64,000 nucleotides of DNA, taken from Haloprofundus marisrubri. Its GTDB lineage: Archaea; Halobacteriota; Halobacteria; Halobacteriales; Haloferacaceae. Every line of letters starts with the position of its first letter. The stretch's first letter is position 1. Positions 15,264-24,118 of this stretch are shown in pieces. The stretch covers positions 1-64,000 of the forward strand of contig NZ_LOPU01000030.1 in assembly GCF_001469955.1 (NCBI RefSeq), given 5' to 3'. Both the position numbers and the translations under genes were made by a program. The notes below the pieces were generated by a model. It did no database searches and was not told the origin of the DNA. It was given only the letters and a program-made list of their open reading frames with translations.

Positions 15264-15718
15264 GTGAAGCCGTATCGTTCGTAGAACGCCTGTGCGCGGT
15301 CGTTCTCCCGGTCGACGTCGAGCACCATCCGGTCGAGCGGGAGCTCCTGCGCTCGCGCGGCGTCGAGTGCCGCCTCCAGTAGGTCGTCGGCGACACCGCT
15401 GCCGCGGTGGTCGGGCGCGAGGTACAACTCGTTGAGCACTGCGGCGTCCCAAATCATCGACAGCGACGCCGGGAGGACGAACGCGTAGCCGACGAGTTCT
15501 CCCTCGTCGTTCTCGGCGACCTGAACCGTTCGCTCGTCCTCGTCGACGCAGCGGCCGACCCACTCTCGGTACTGCTCACGGTACGTGTCGGTGAGTTTCG
15601 CCTCGTACGTCTCTCGTTTGTCGTCGCCGCCCGTTCCGTCGCCGATACCGAGTTCGAAAGCGCGTTTCAACGTCCACAGGTCGTCGTACTCGTCTGTCGC
15701 GTAGGGTCGTATCTCCAT
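15230..15718 (-). CDS. GNAT-family N-acetyltransferase
   Basis: The protein has 162 residues. It has a standard GNAT core: MEIRPYATDEYDDLWTL at the start, VQVAENDEGELVGYAFV, LNELYLAPDHRGSGVADDLLEAAL (the acetyl-CoA pyrophosphate loop HRGSGVA) and LDVDRENDRAQAFYERYGF. It is not closely similar to the tandem pair at 12050-13328. The substrate is unknown. The gene is convergent with the membrane protein gene and overlaps its 3' end. Confidence 0.85.
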   Translation of the reverse strand: MEIRPYATDEYDDLWTLKRAFELGIGDGTGGDDKRETYEAKLTDTYREQYREWVGRCVDEDERTVQVAENDEGELVGYAFVLPASLSMIWDAAVLNELYLAPDHRGSGVADDLLEAALDAARAQELPLDRMVLDVDRENDRAQAFYERYGFTHWGEMVAREL

Positions 15719-15774
15719 GCCGCCGAATCGACCGGCGGTGGTATCAGTGGTTCGGAGGCGGCGGATTCGTCCCT

Positions 15775-16401
15775 TTAGCGCTCCCGCGTGTTCTCACGCA
15801 GGCGCGCACCCACCACGATGACGCTCACGAGGACCAACATCAACTGCGTACCCGAGGAGACGACCGGAAACACGCGTTCGACGTTCTCGGGTTCGGACCC
15901 GGCCGAGGGGTCGACGCCGGTCCGGTAGTGACGCGTCTCCGTCGTCGCCCGCGGTTCTTCGGGCGCGAACTCCACGAACGTCTGGACGATTCCACGCTGG
16001 TTCGAGAGGTTGAGGTAGCCGTTTACCGAGTAGAAGCCGTCGTACAGCGGGTAGAAGGCGTTGACGCCGTTCGTAAAGAGGTCCGGAAAGATACCCCCGA
16101 AGGTGAGCGAGGCCAGCGCGGCCCACCCGAGACGGACGCCGCGAGCGCCGAACCGCTCGCGGAGGCGAGAGCGACCGACGCGAGTGTCGTAGAGCAGTAC
16201 TGCACCCACAGCAGTCGGAAGCAAGAGCGTGTGAAGCAGCGAGCGGTGCGCCCCGGTGAGAACGAACCCGAAGAACGTGTCCACGTCGGGTATCGCGGCA
16301 GCGACGAGGACGATTGCGAGCGCCCGACGGTCGAACTCGTCGCCGAGGAGGGCGACGCCGACGAGCGCACCGACGGCGAGGTGGACGACAGTCGATGGCA
16401 C
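15775..16401 (-). CDS. YdjM-like membrane-bound metal-dependent hydrolase
   Basis: The protein has 208 residues. The start is placed at GTG 16401 (PSTVVHLAVGALVG), where family members normally begin; the frame is open much further upstream, but that sequence is arginine-rich and lies over a divergent promoter. The family marks are H in VHLAVG, the IPDVDTFFG motif and HRSLLHT, which supply metal ligands, together with four or more membrane helices. The C-terminal part (FVEFAPEEPRATTETRHYRTG) is extracytoplasmic. The reaction of this family is not established. Confidence 0.75.
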   Translation of the reverse strand: MPSTVVHLAVGALVGVALLGDEFDRRALAIVLVAAAIPDVDTFFGFVLTGAHRSLLHTLLLPTAVGAVLLYDTRVGRSRLRERFGARGVRLGWAALASLTFGGIFPDLFTNGVNAFYPLYDGFYSVNGYLNLSNQRGIVQTFVEFAPEEPRATTETRHYRTGVDPSAGSEPENVERVFPVVSSGTQLMLVLVSVIVVGARLRENTRER

Positions 16402-16550
16402 GTCCGGAGGTAGCAGAGCGAGCGTATGTACGTTACGCCGCCGCAGTCGGCGCTTCACGCGCCGGAGAGATTCGCCGCGTCGTTCGACATCGTCATTCGT
16501 CGAACCCTCCTTTCGATACTCTTTTGCCCGGCGGCCGACCCACACCGCGT

Positions 16551-16586
16551 ATGTGGCAGTCCGTCCGCGGAGGGCTTCGCCGATGA
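16551..16586 (+). CDS. Possible 11-residue leader frame upstream of an HTH regulator gene
   Basis: ATG at 16551 reads MWQSVRGGLRR and stops at 16586, overlapping the ATG of the downstream regulator (ATGA). It could couple translation or be chance. There is no other evidence. Confidence 0.2.
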   Translation: MWQSVRGGLRR

Positions 16587-17290
16587 CCGAGACGCCTAGA
16601 GAGGACCTCGCACGACGCATCGCCGGCGAGGTGACGCTCAGCGACGAACCGGGGGCGACGCTCCGGAAGTGGCGCACCGACTTCGACGTCTCCCAAACTG
16701 AGCTGGCGGCGCAACTTGAGGTGTCCTCGTCGGTCATCTCCGACTACGAGAGCGGCCGCCGCGAGAGTCCGGGTATCGGCGTCATCCGGCGGATGGTCGA
16801 CTCGCTTCTCGACATCGACGAACAGCGCGGCGGCGGCCGGATTCGACAGTACGCCCGCGTGCTCTCGGCGGGGTTCGAAAGTGACATCGTCCACGACCTC
16901 CGCGAGTACTCGACGACGATTCCGCTGGACCGCCTCTACGAGGCGATGGACGCGACGGAACTCGTCCGCGGCGACGAGGACACCGTCAGCGGTCACACCG
17001 TCATCGACAGCATCCAAGCCATCACACGCCTCTCGTCGGACGAGTTCTACCGACTCTACGGGCAGAGCACGAACCGGGCGCTCGTCTTCACCGGCGTGAC
17101 GCGCGGGGAGTCGCCGCTGGTGGCGATGCGCGTCGTGAATCCGACGCCGAACGCCGTCGTCCTCCACGGCGTCGAAAAGGAGGACCTCTGGGAACACGCC
17201 CCCGCACTGGCGCGCATCGACGGCTTCTCGCTGGCCGTCTCGAATCGAGAGTTGGACGAGATGCTCGACGACCTCCGCGAGTTGCCGTAA
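16583..17290 (+). CDS. XRE-type HTH transcription regulator (archaeal COG1709-like)
   Basis: The protein has 235 residues. Residues 27-80 form a Cro/XRE helix-turn-helix (LRKWRTDFDVSQTELAAQLEVSSSVISDYESGRRESPG). The rest is a conserved archaeal domain with the segments TTIPLDRLYEAMDATELV, GHTVIDSIQAITRLSSDEFYRLYGQSTNRALVFTGVTRGESPLVAMRVVNPTPN and VVLHGV, characteristic of this family of predicted archaeal regulators. No ligand or target is known from the sequence. The ATG at 16583 is preferred because upstream in-frame sequence overlaps the divergent gene. Confidence 0.85.
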   Translation: MTETPREDLARRIAGEVTLSDEPGATLRKWRTDFDVSQTELAAQLEVSSSVISDYESGRRESPGIGVIRRMVDSLLDIDEQRGGGRIRQYARVLSAGFESDIVHDLREYSTTIPLDRLYEAMDATELVRGDEDTVSGHTVIDSIQAITRLSSDEFYRLYGQSTNRALVFTGVTRGESPLVAMRVVNPTPNAVVLHGVEKEDLWEHAPALARIDGFSLAVSNRELDEMLDDLRELP

Positions 17291-17325
17291 CCGGTCTGTC
17301 TCCCGCTCGCGGTTTCCCTGAATAC

Positions 17326-17550
17326 CTACCTTCGAGGCGTCGTCTCCGCCGAACTGGTGTCGATGTGATGAACAGCCTCCGGTGAGAGCAAGCGACCGCT
17401 CGGGAGTTCGACCCAGCCGTTTGCGAGCACGCGAATCCGACCCTCGTACAGCATCTTCTCCTGTTCGAAGTCGCCGTAGACGACGGCGTCTTGGTACTCT
17501 CGCTCGAACAGGTCGGAGAACATCTCCCACAGCGAAGCGGTCGGGACCAT
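17326..17550 (-). CDS. Small conserved-looking haloarchaeal protein (74 residues)
   Basis: The protein has 74 acidic residues with a well-formed core (MVPTASLWEMFSDLFEREYQDAVVYGDFEQEKMLYEGRIRVL, then GWVELPSGRLLSPEAVHHID) and no membrane segment or cysteine. It starts at an ATG at 17550 and is transcribed toward the HTH regulator gene. The composition and codon bias look like a real gene, but I do not know its function. Confidence 0.65.
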   Translation of the reverse strand: MVPTASLWEMFSDLFEREYQDAVVYGDFEQEKMLYEGRIRVLANGWVELPSGRLLSPEAVHHIDTSSAETTPRR

Positions 17551-17620
17551 ACAGCGATGTCACGCTGACTGACAAAAAGCGTAGTGTCGGCAACCGCGTT
17601 CGCAGCCCAAACCCGGCCAG

Positions 17621-18001
17621 TTACTCAGCGGAAATCGATTTCTCGGTGTGTTCCTCGACGAATCCGAGTATCGCGTCGGTTCCTTGGAACCCTTCGGCGA
17701 GTCGCCCGACGAGTTCGCCGTCCTCGAACAGTAGGAGCGTCGGAACGCTCCGGATATTGAATCGCTCGACGAGGTCCAAGTCGTCGCGGGGATTCAACAT
17801 CGCCACCGTCACGTCGGTGGCGCGGGCGACGTTGCCGACGACGGGTTTGATGGACTGACAGAGCGTACAGCCTTTCGTGTAGAAATCGACGAGGACGAGG
17901 TCGTCTGTGGCGACCAAGTCGTCGAGTTCCTCACCCGAGGAGAGGCGAATCGGTTTACGTCGCTGCGCGTCGGTGTCGGTGTCGGCGGCGTCGGCGGTCA
18001 C
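17621..18001 (-). CDS. Thioredoxin-fold protein (CTLC active site)
   Basis: The chosen start is GTG 18001 (126 residues), because a TTTTAG TATA-like element lies about 22 nt upstream, as for leaderless genes; an ATG at 18073 in the same frame would add 24 basic residues and remains possible. The thioredoxin core reads LVLVDFYTKGCTLCQSIKPVV, with redox cysteines 45 and 48, then the cis-proline segment RSVPTLLLFEDGELVGRLAEGF. The CxxC is CTLC rather than the usual CGPC, so the redox potential may differ. It probably acts in cytoplasmic disulfide reduction. Confidence 0.82.
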   Translation of the reverse strand: MTADAADTDTDAQRRKPIRLSSGEELDDLVATDDLVLVDFYTKGCTLCQSIKPVVGNVARATDVTVAMLNPRDDLDLVERFNIRSVPTLLLFEDGELVGRLAEGFQGTDAILGFVEEHTEKSISAE

Positions 18002-18073
18002 GACTCTCGGTACTGGGTCCGAACTAAAAGCGGTTGCGCGGTTCGGTCGACGGGTCGCACGAATGGAGTCCAT

Positions 18074-18370
18074 TCACCCGAACAGCGACTTGTTCCGGGC
18101 GTTCTGAATCGCGTATGCCGTTCCGAGAACCACCACCCCGAAGAACACCTCAGTGTACCCCGGCGGCGTCGGGTTCGGCAGCAACGACCAGACGAAGATA
18201 CCGAAACTGAGCACGACGATGAGCCACACGCGCCACTGGCGGAGGAGTTGCTGTCCGAAGCTGTCGTCTCCGGACTCCTCCTCCAACAGCCCCGTTCCCG
18301 CCTCGGAGTCGCTGTCGGTGTCTGTCTCCGTCTCCCCCGTCTCCGTGTCTGCGACGTTGCGAACTGGCAT
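18074..18370 (-). CDS. Small membrane protein with acidic N-terminus
   Basis: The protein has 98 residues: an N-terminal acidic tail rich in D, E, T and S, then two membrane helices (about 46-64 and 71-89) with a short PNPTPPGYTE turn between them. This is a common haloarchaeal pattern with no assigned role. The thioredoxin gene follows on the same strand. Confidence 0.7.
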   Translation of the reverse strand: MPVRNVADTETGETETDTDSDSEAGTGLLEEESGDDSFGQQLLRQWRVWLIVVLSFGIFVWSLLPNPTPPGYTEVFFGVVVLGTAYAIQNARNKSLFG

Positions 18371-18464
18371 CTGCTCCCACCACGTGAGACAATGCTATCG
18401 ACTCACATAGGCGCAGAGCAGGAATACAAAAGCCGTTGAAGCCGGGGTGGAGACGGTACCCGGC

Positions 18465-19802
18465 TTACTCGACGTACTCGTATTTGCGCTCGTTCATCCG
18501 ACCCCAGCCGGTGAAGACGAACTCGTCTTCCGGTGCGGTGAACTCCTCGACTTCCGTCTCCTTCTCGTGGTTGTGCGCGTCGTGGACCTGCTCGTACTCG
18601 TCGTAGCTGAGGTCGTAGCGCCGGTCCAGTTGCGCGTCGATGTTGAGTGCGTCGATTTCGTCGAGCCAGCCGTCTTGTACCGTCTCGGCGTGAATCTCGG
18701 CCTGCGCGCCGGAGCCGTACGAGCCGACGAGCATCCGGTCGCCCGACAGCGAGCGACCCGCCTCGGCGGCGTTTTTCAGTGCGCTGATGCGTGCGATGTG
18801 GACCGACCCGGTGTACCAGTTGCCGACCTGCTCGGAGATGGCGAGCGTCGGTTCGATGGCACGAGCGTACCAGTCACGGTAGCTCTCGGTTTTCTTCAGC
18901 GCGTCCATGTAGTCGCGGATGGCCGCCTCGAACTCGTCCCACGACCCGAAGTCGGCTTCGCGCGGTTGGCGGCCGATTTCGTCGGCCATCGCGGCTTCGA
19001 CGTCGGTGTCGCGGGTCATGTGTCGATACCCCAGAAGCGCCGCCTTTCGGACCATCCCGGGGAACGGCGTGTGGAACGGGATGTACTCGAAGTCGTCGGG
19101 GTGGGTGTCGCCCGCGACGCTCTCGTAATCTTCGAGCGCTTCGCGCATCCGTGCGAGGTACACTTGCACCGAGCGTTTGCCGTCGACGCTCGGGAACTGC
19201 TGGTTCGGCTTGAGGAAGTCCGTCTCGTCGGCCGACCCGTAGCCCTGTTCGGTCGAGAGTTCGACGAGGTCAGGGTCCTCGGAGATGAGCATCGCCACCG
19301 CGCCCGCACCCTGCGTCGCTTCACCGGGGTCGCCGCGTTCGTACAGCGCGGTGTCGGTGGCGATGACGAGCGCCGACCGGCCGCGGTTGCGCCCCGCTTT
19401 AATCCAGTTGTACGCGTCGTCGAGGCTCTGGGTTCCCGCGATGCAGGCGAACTTTCGCTCGCCTTTGTTCGCGTGGTGGAAGTCCTCCTCGTACAGCTGT
19501 TCGAGGCAACCGGCGATGTACGTCGAAACGGGCTTGGAGTTGTCGAAGGAACTCTCCGTCGCCACGTCGATGCGACCGATGTCGTCGGGCGTGAGGCCGC
19601 GGCGTTCCATCAGTCGCTTGGCCGCGTTTGCGCCCATCGTGACGATGTCCTCGTACACGTCGGGGAACGAGGAGGCTTCGAGACCGATTCCCTTCGTGTA
19701 CTTCTCGGGCTCTTCGCCTTTCACCGGGGCGAACGTGCCGGGAAGGTCGAGAACGAGCTTTCCCGTCCAGATTTCGACGGCGTCGATACCGACTGCGGTC
19801 AT
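18465..19802 (-). CDS. hmgS: Hydroxymethylglutaryl-CoA synthase
   Basis: The protein has 445 residues, starting at ATG 19802 (MTAVGIDAVEIWTGKLVLDL). It condenses acetyl-CoA with acetoacetyl-CoA to HMG-CoA, the second step of the mevalonate route to archaeal isoprenoid lipids. The thiolase-fold active site is clear: ATESS with the general base E83, the acyl-accepting C120 in the RKFACIAGTQS motif, the histidine in YIPFHTPFPGM, and the GSYGSGAQAE loop near the C-terminus. Length matches the family. No other mevalonate gene is adjacent. Confidence 0.93.
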   Translation of the reverse strand: MTAVGIDAVEIWTGKLVLDLPGTFAPVKGEEPEKYTKGIGLEASSFPDVYEDIVTMGANAAKRLMERRGLTPDDIGRIDVATESSFDNSKPVSTYIAGCLEQLYEEDFHHANKGERKFACIAGTQSLDDAYNWIKAGRNRGRSALVIATDTALYERGDPGEATQGAGAVAMLISEDPDLVELSTEQGYGSADETDFLKPNQQFPSVDGKRSVQVYLARMREALEDYESVAGDTHPDDFEYIPFHTPFPGMVRKAALLGYRHMTRDTDVEAAMADEIGRQPREADFGSWDEFEAAIRDYMDALKKTESYRDWYARAIEPTLAISEQVGNWYTGSVHIARISALKNAAEAGRSLSGDRMLVGSYGSGAQAEIHAETVQDGWLDEIDALNIDAQLDRRYDLSYDEYEQVHDAHNHEKETEVEEFTAPEDEFVFTGWGRMNERKYEYVE

Positions 19803-19873
19803 GGATGAGGGATAATGAACGTCAGTATATGGGTTTGTCGATGGGGAGTTCGTCAGGTGTCGAAACGCTCGGG

Positions 19874-21730
19874 CTACGGGTCCTCGCCGTCGGCGGTGTC
19901 GGTGACGAAGGCCGTGTCGACGACAGCACCGTCGTCGCCGTAAACGAGAACGCCGATTCGGTACTCCGCACCGGTCCCGAACCCGGCGGAGTATCGGACG
20001 TTGTTTCCACGTGGGTTGTTCAGCGTCTCCGTCGCTGTGGGCGCGTTGGACGACTGGCTCACCCACGCGACTTCGGCCTTACTGAAGTCGGCGTTGCCGC
20101 GCGCGTTGTAGTCGACGCGGTAGTCGACTCTGTTGTTCTGCGTGTTGCTCCGGTCTTCGACCGATATCGAGAGGTCACCGCCCTGCCCCGACCGCGACAG
20201 GTCGGCGTTCTTCTCCGTCGGTGACCGACCGTCGGCCGTATCGGTGAACGTCCGCACGGAACCGACGACGTCGTCGCCGCCTGTCCGGTAAATCGTCCGC
20301 ACAGTGATGGTGAACTCTTCGTCCGTTCCGTAGCCGGGTTCGTACCGGACGCTCCCCCGAGGACTATCTTTTCTGAACGCAGTCGTACTCGGGTTTCCGT
20401 CAGCGGCGGCGATGTCGATTTCGACGCGCTCGAACGAGTCGTTGACCTCGCCGACGTCGTAGGAGACGACCAAACGCGGTTCGTTGCCGTTCAGTCCCGT
20501 CAGGTCGTCGACGCGTAGCTTCGTGTTCTGACCTGGCAGACCCGACCCGCCGTTGCCGCCGGTGTCACTACCAGTTCCGTCGCCGTTCGCCAGCGTCAGG
20601 TCGAACGTCGCGTACTCTGCGGCTTCGTCGCCGTACCCGACTTGGACCTCCACCTCGTTCTGTGACGACTGGTTCGGTGCCTCGTAGACGACACGGACCT
20701 GCCCTTCGCTGTCTGTCGTCGTCCCCTCGGGGAAACTCACACTACCCTCACCGCTGGTCACCTCGGCGGTCACGTCCTCGCCGACGACCGGGTTTCCGAA
20801 CTCGTCGCGTACCTCGGCGACGAGCGTCTGCGTCGTCCCTGTTTGAACCGTCGCGTCGTCGCCTTCCACGTCGGTGACGTACGCGGCTTCCGTCTCGCCG
20901 ACGTTCGACCCGACGCCGACTTTCGACATCCGAAGCGAGTAGCTCTCGTCCTCTTTGAGCGTAATCGTCAGGACGCCTTCCTCGACGCTCACGTCGGTCA
21001 CGTACTCCTCGTCTGCGAGCAGTTCCTCCCACTGGTCTTCGGAGAGTCCCGTCGCCAGCGAGAGTTCGATTGGTTCGCCCTCGCTCGTCACCGTCGTCGT
21101 CCGCGTCGACGCGCTCACCGGATGGACGTCGAGCGATTCGCTCCCGATTCGCTCAGCGGACAACTCACCGTCGAGGGCGACCAGCGAGAGTCGCTTGCCG
21201 TTGACGAGTGTCTGCCCGCTCTGCGGAAGCGACGCTTCGTTGTCGAAGCGGTTGTACACGACAGACTGTTCGTACACCGTCGTCGGCGGACTCTGGTACT
21301 GCGTGTAGTCGGGCGTGTATTCGAGCGACCGAGTCTCGAACTCCCTCGCGTCCGTTCCCGTCCAGTAGTCGGCTGACTCGGCGTCGACGGCTCTCGCATT
21401 CTCGATTGTGATGCCGTCGGCGACGGGTTCGGTCGTCGAGAGGCGTCCGCTCGCCGGCGGCGGATTGACGAAGAACACCCGGTTCGGATAGCGTGCCCCG
21501 AGAGAGACCGAAACCGGCTGCATCGTCGCGGTGCTCGCGCTCCGCAGAATCGCGTTTCGCGTGTCCACCATATCCTGCTGGACGCGCTGGTTGTGGTCGA
21601 ACTCGACCTGCTCGTTGTCCGCCGGAACGACCTGCACCTGATACATCGACAGTGAGAGTATCAGCACCCCGAACAGGAGGATGAATCCCACCTGTACGGT
21701 GACCGCACGTTGGTCGTCCCGAAAGTTCAT
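19874..21730 (-). CDS. Pilin-like (DUF7289-type) surface protein with Ig-like domain
   Basis: The protein has 618 residues. The N-terminus (MNFRDDQRAVTVQVGFILLFGVLILSLSMYQVQVVP) is a short charged leader and one hydrophobic helix, as in haloarchaeal prepilin-like proteins. The ectodomain is beta-rich. Residues about 305-390 resemble a bacterial Ig-like domain 1 (VQTGTTQTLVAEVRDEFGNPVVGEDVTAEVTSGEGSV), then come a glycine-rich linker near 405-425 and two tandem repeats that share DLSGLNG/VDYRVDYN-type strands and FTDTADG/VTDTADG endings. It is probably membrane-anchored and exposed on the cell surface. Its function is unknown; no pilus assembly genes are near. Confidence 0.7.
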   Translation of the reverse strand: MNFRDDQRAVTVQVGFILLFGVLILSLSMYQVQVVPADNEQVEFDHNQRVQQDMVDTRNAILRSASTATMQPVSVSLGARYPNRVFFVNPPPASGRLSTTEPVADGITIENARAVDAESADYWTGTDAREFETRSLEYTPDYTQYQSPPTTVYEQSVVYNRFDNEASLPQSGQTLVNGKRLSLVALDGELSAERIGSESLDVHPVSASTRTTTVTSEGEPIELSLATGLSEDQWEELLADEEYVTDVSVEEGVLTITLKEDESYSLRMSKVGVGSNVGETEAAYVTDVEGDDATVQTGTTQTLVAEVRDEFGNPVVGEDVTAEVTSGEGSVSFPEGTTTDSEGQVRVVYEAPNQSSQNEVEVQVGYGDEAAEYATFDLTLANGDGTGSDTGGNGGSGLPGQNTKLRVDDLTGLNGNEPRLVVSYDVGEVNDSFERVEIDIAAADGNPSTTAFRKDSPRGSVRYEPGYGTDEEFTITVRTIYRTGGDDVVGSVRTFTDTADGRSPTEKNADLSRSGQGGDLSISVEDRSNTQNNRVDYRVDYNARGNADFSKAEVAWVSQSSNAPTATETLNNPRGNNVRYSAGFGTGAEYRIGVLVYGDDGAVVDTAFVTDTADGEDP

Positions 21731-21795
21731 GGACGGGACAAGTCGTGGAGGCAGTAAAAGTTACTGCTCCAGAGACAGTCTCCTTTTTCAGAAGG

Positions 21796-22374
21796 TTATT
21801 CGTCGTCTTCGACGACTTCGGGGTCGCTCATCGCGCTTTGGAGACTGTCGAGACCGTTGACCCACTCGGAAACGAGACCGTACTCCAGTTCCTCGGCGAC
21901 CGACATGTCGAGTTCCGAACCGTCGATGATGTGCGTGCCCGCTTGGACGAGATAGCCCAGTGCGGCGTCGAGGTCGTCCTCCGCTTCGGCGTCGGCGGCA
22001 GCGAGGACGTACTCGTCGACGGGCGCGTCGCCGACAGTGCCGCTGTTGACGTACTCTTCGGCGGCGTAGAACACGCAGACGAGACTCGTCTGGACGCCGT
22101 CGATGAGCATGAGTTTCTCCTCGTCTTCGAGCGAGGGTTCCGAGAGGACGATTTCACGAATCTGTTCGAGTTCGTCGAGCGCACGCTCCTCGTCGAGCGT
22201 GTCGTCCTCGTACGCGGAGACGATTTTGGCGACGGCGATGGCCGCGTCGTCCTGCAGGTTCAACAGTAGACGCGCGGAGTCCTCGTTTTCGGGGTCCAGT
22301 TCCTCTTCTTCGACGCGGGTCAGCCAGTTTTGCCACCGTTCCTCCGTGTAGAACGTTTCCTCGGGGTCAACCAT
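21796..22374 (-). CDS. DUF2150 family protein
   Basis: The protein has 192 acidic, all-helical residues. The N-terminus YTEERWQNWLTRVEEEELDPENEDSARLLLNLQDDAAIAVAKIV is the signature of the haloarchaeal DUF2150 family, whose role is not known. It has no membrane segments and no metal motifs. It starts at an ATG at 22374 and is transcribed away from the TatD-like gene's promoter region. The 216-nt stretch upstream shows no further gene. Confidence 0.85.
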   Translation of the reverse strand: MVDPEETFYTEERWQNWLTRVEEEELDPENEDSARLLLNLQDDAAIAVAKIVSAYEDDTLDEERALDELEQIREIVLSEPSLEDEEKLMLIDGVQTSLVCVFYAAEEYVNSGTVGDAPVDEYVLAAADAEAEDDLDAALGYLVQAGTHIIDGSELDMSVAEELEYGLVSEWVNGLDSLQSAMSDPEVVEDDE

Positions 22375-22590
22375 ATCTCACCCGAACGCTGCAGTACTCA
22401 AATGCCTTTCTTCTCACCGGACACAACGTGTGAACGCCTCACTCGGTGGCGACTGGCGACCGAATCTCGCCGACTGAATGGTGTCTGACGCAACGCTCTC
22501 GGTGAAGAAAATTAAATACAGTGACAGTTCTCGGCGAACACAGTCAGCGTGGCCGTCGGAGTCCTTCGTCGTCGACTCCTCCGACAGCAC

Positions 22591-23439
22591 TCAGTCGCCG
22601 AGCGTCGCCTCGGTGTCGATACCGTAGACACGCTTCGGCGTCTCCACGTGCGCGTTCCGCATCGCATCTTCGTAGCCTTCGTCGAGCAACCAGCGCACGC
22701 GACGCGGCACCGTCTTCGGACCCAACACGGCTCCCGGCCGGTCGGGGTCGTCGACGAAATCCGTCTCCATCAAAAAGGGTTCACCGGCCTCGACGGCGAC
22801 ACGCAGGCGGTCTTTCTCGCTCATCACGCTCGGCGTCGGTCCGCGGAGCGTCCCGGCCGCGTAGTGTTTGACCACGTTTTCGGCGGGGAGGCCGCGCGCT
22901 TCGGCCCAGTCGGCGATGTCGGTCAACTCCTCGCTGGCCTCGGTGTGCAGTTGCACCGCGCAGTCGTGTTCCGCACCGAGCGAGAGCGCGTGTTTCAGCA
23001 CGTCGTTCGAGGCGTCCCAAACGGCCTCGGACACCTCGTAGTGGGGCCGACCGGATTTCAGCGCCAGCGCGCGTCCCTCGTCGACGAACTCGGCGGCGGT
23101 GTCGAGTCCGGCGCACATGAGGTCACGGGCGTCCTCGGGCGAGAATCCACGCTCGTCAGTGAGACGAGTGACGAGGCCGGGGTGGACGCCGAGTACCGGC
23201 CACGCGCGGCCTCTGAGCACCTCGTTCGCTTCTGCCACTGCTCCGAGCGTCTCCTCGAAAACGGCACGAAAGTCTTCGCCCGTCTCGGCTTCGACGCCGA
23301 GATGCCACGACGGTTTGTTGACGACGAGCAGGTGCGTGCCGCCGAGGCGCGCGAAATCTTCGACTGCGTCGACGCCGCGGGCGTGTCGCGGGTCGAGGTG
23401 GAGGTGGTTGTCCAACACCGGAATCCCGAGTTCGTCCAT
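22591..23439 (-). CDS. TatD-family metal-dependent hydrolase
   Basis: The protein has 282 residues. It is a TIM-barrel amidohydrolase of the TatD family as found in archaea: DNHLHLD with metal ligands H12 and H14 at the start, VLGVHPG, a CAVQLHTEASEE strand, VKHYAAG and METDFVDDPDRPG, which holds the last metal-binding aspartate. TatD relatives are 3'-5' exonucleases or uncharacterised hydrolases, and this archaeal subgroup has no proven substrate. It is followed on the same strand by nothing closely linked, and a NYN-domain gene lies 68 nt upstream. Confidence 0.85.
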   Translation of the reverse strand: MDELGIPVLDNHLHLDPRHARGVDAVEDFARLGGTHLLVVNKPSWHLGVEAETGEDFRAVFEETLGAVAEANEVLRGRAWPVLGVHPGLVTRLTDERGFSPEDARDLMCAGLDTAAEFVDEGRALALKSGRPHYEVSEAVWDASNDVLKHALSLGAEHDCAVQLHTEASEELTDIADWAEARGLPAENVVKHYAAGTLRGPTPSVMSEKDRLRVAVEAGEPFLMETDFVDDPDRPGAVLGPKTVPRRVRWLLDEGYEDAMRNAHVETPKRVYGIDTEATLGD

Positions 23440-23507
23440 GGTCGTCGTCGGAGCGAGAGAGAGAAAAAGCTGGCCGAGTCGCGCGCAGAAGCGGTCTCCA
23501 GTCGTGA

Positions 23508-23960
23508 TTACTCGTCGAGGGTGATGCTCTCGGTTGCGGAGTTCCGGAGCGCGTCCGAACGGCCGTGGCTCCCCGGCGCGATGGCGAGCGTTCGCATCCC
23601 GCGGGCGTTCGCCATCTCCAAGACGGGTTTGAAATCCGTGTCGCGCGAGGCGACGGCGAGCGTCCCGGCGCTGTCTTCGACGACGAAGCGCGTCGCGTCG
23701 ACGGCGAGTTTGACGTCGACGTCGCCGCTGGTGACGACTACCTCGAATCCGCGGGCTTCGGCGGCCTGAATCAACCCCGGCGTCGCGTGTTCGTCGAGAT
23801 ACAGTCGCGTCGTGACGAGTCGTCCCGCCGCTTCCGCTGCGTCCCGTATGTCGTCTAAGTCGACGTCGAACTCGTCGCGCAGAATGTTTGGCCCGTCGAC
23901 GAACAGCGCGACGCCTCTATCGCGTCCCGTGTCGTCCGTGAGGCGTCCGAGCAACTCCAT
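23508..23960 (-). CDS. NYN-domain (PIN-like) protein, TIGR00288 type
   Basis: The chosen start is ATG 23960 (150 residues), because a CTATAG element lies about 22 nt upstream and family members begin shortly before VALFVDGPN; a TTG at 24005 would add 15 residues. The NYN nuclease-like fold shows FVDGPNILRDEF with the first acidic residue, a VTSGDVDVKLAVDATRF strand and VASRDTDFKPVLEMANARG with the distal acidic pair. Such proteins are predicted RNA-processing ribonucleases. The Asp positions expected for catalysis are present. Confidence 0.82.
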   Translation of the reverse strand: MELLGRLTDDTGRDRGVALFVDGPNILRDEFDVDLDDIRDAAEAAGRLVTTRLYLDEHATPGLIQAAEARGFEVVVTSGDVDVKLAVDATRFVVEDSAGTLAVASRDTDFKPVLEMANARGMRTLAIAPGSHGRSDALRNSATESITLDE

Positions 23961-24060
23961 ACTCCCGAATTTTTCCCGGAAACTATAGGCGTGCTGATTC
24001 GCCAAAAGACGTTAGTTCTACAACATGAACTCCGAATGTTTTGGGGATGGTTTCTAAGAT

Positions 24061-24092
24061 ATAGTCCGAATACTATGAAAATAATTATATAT
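24061..24092 (+). promoter_or_regulatory. Promoter and inverted repeat of the subtilase gene
   Basis: A TATATA element (within 24085-24092) lies 27 nt before the ATG at 24119, fitting a leaderless transcript. Just upstream, ATAGT and ACTAT form an inverted repeat around six bases (24061-24076), placed where a regulator could contact the TFB/TBP region. The flanking DNA is the most A/T-rich in this neighbourhood. Confidence 0.6.
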
Positions 24093-24118
24093 GGCGTGTG
24101 TGAAAGTCAGGCGCAGCT

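Noticed and set aside
14541-15563. N-terminal extension of the amidohydrolase to 15563
   Set aside because: Arginine/glycine-rich sequence overlapping the convergent acetyltransferase and membrane-protein genes; the family starts at 14540.
18447-19808. A 453-codon plus-strand open frame opposite HMG-CoA synthase
   Set aside because: Shadow frame of a certain enzyme gene; no start signal and no recognisable domain.
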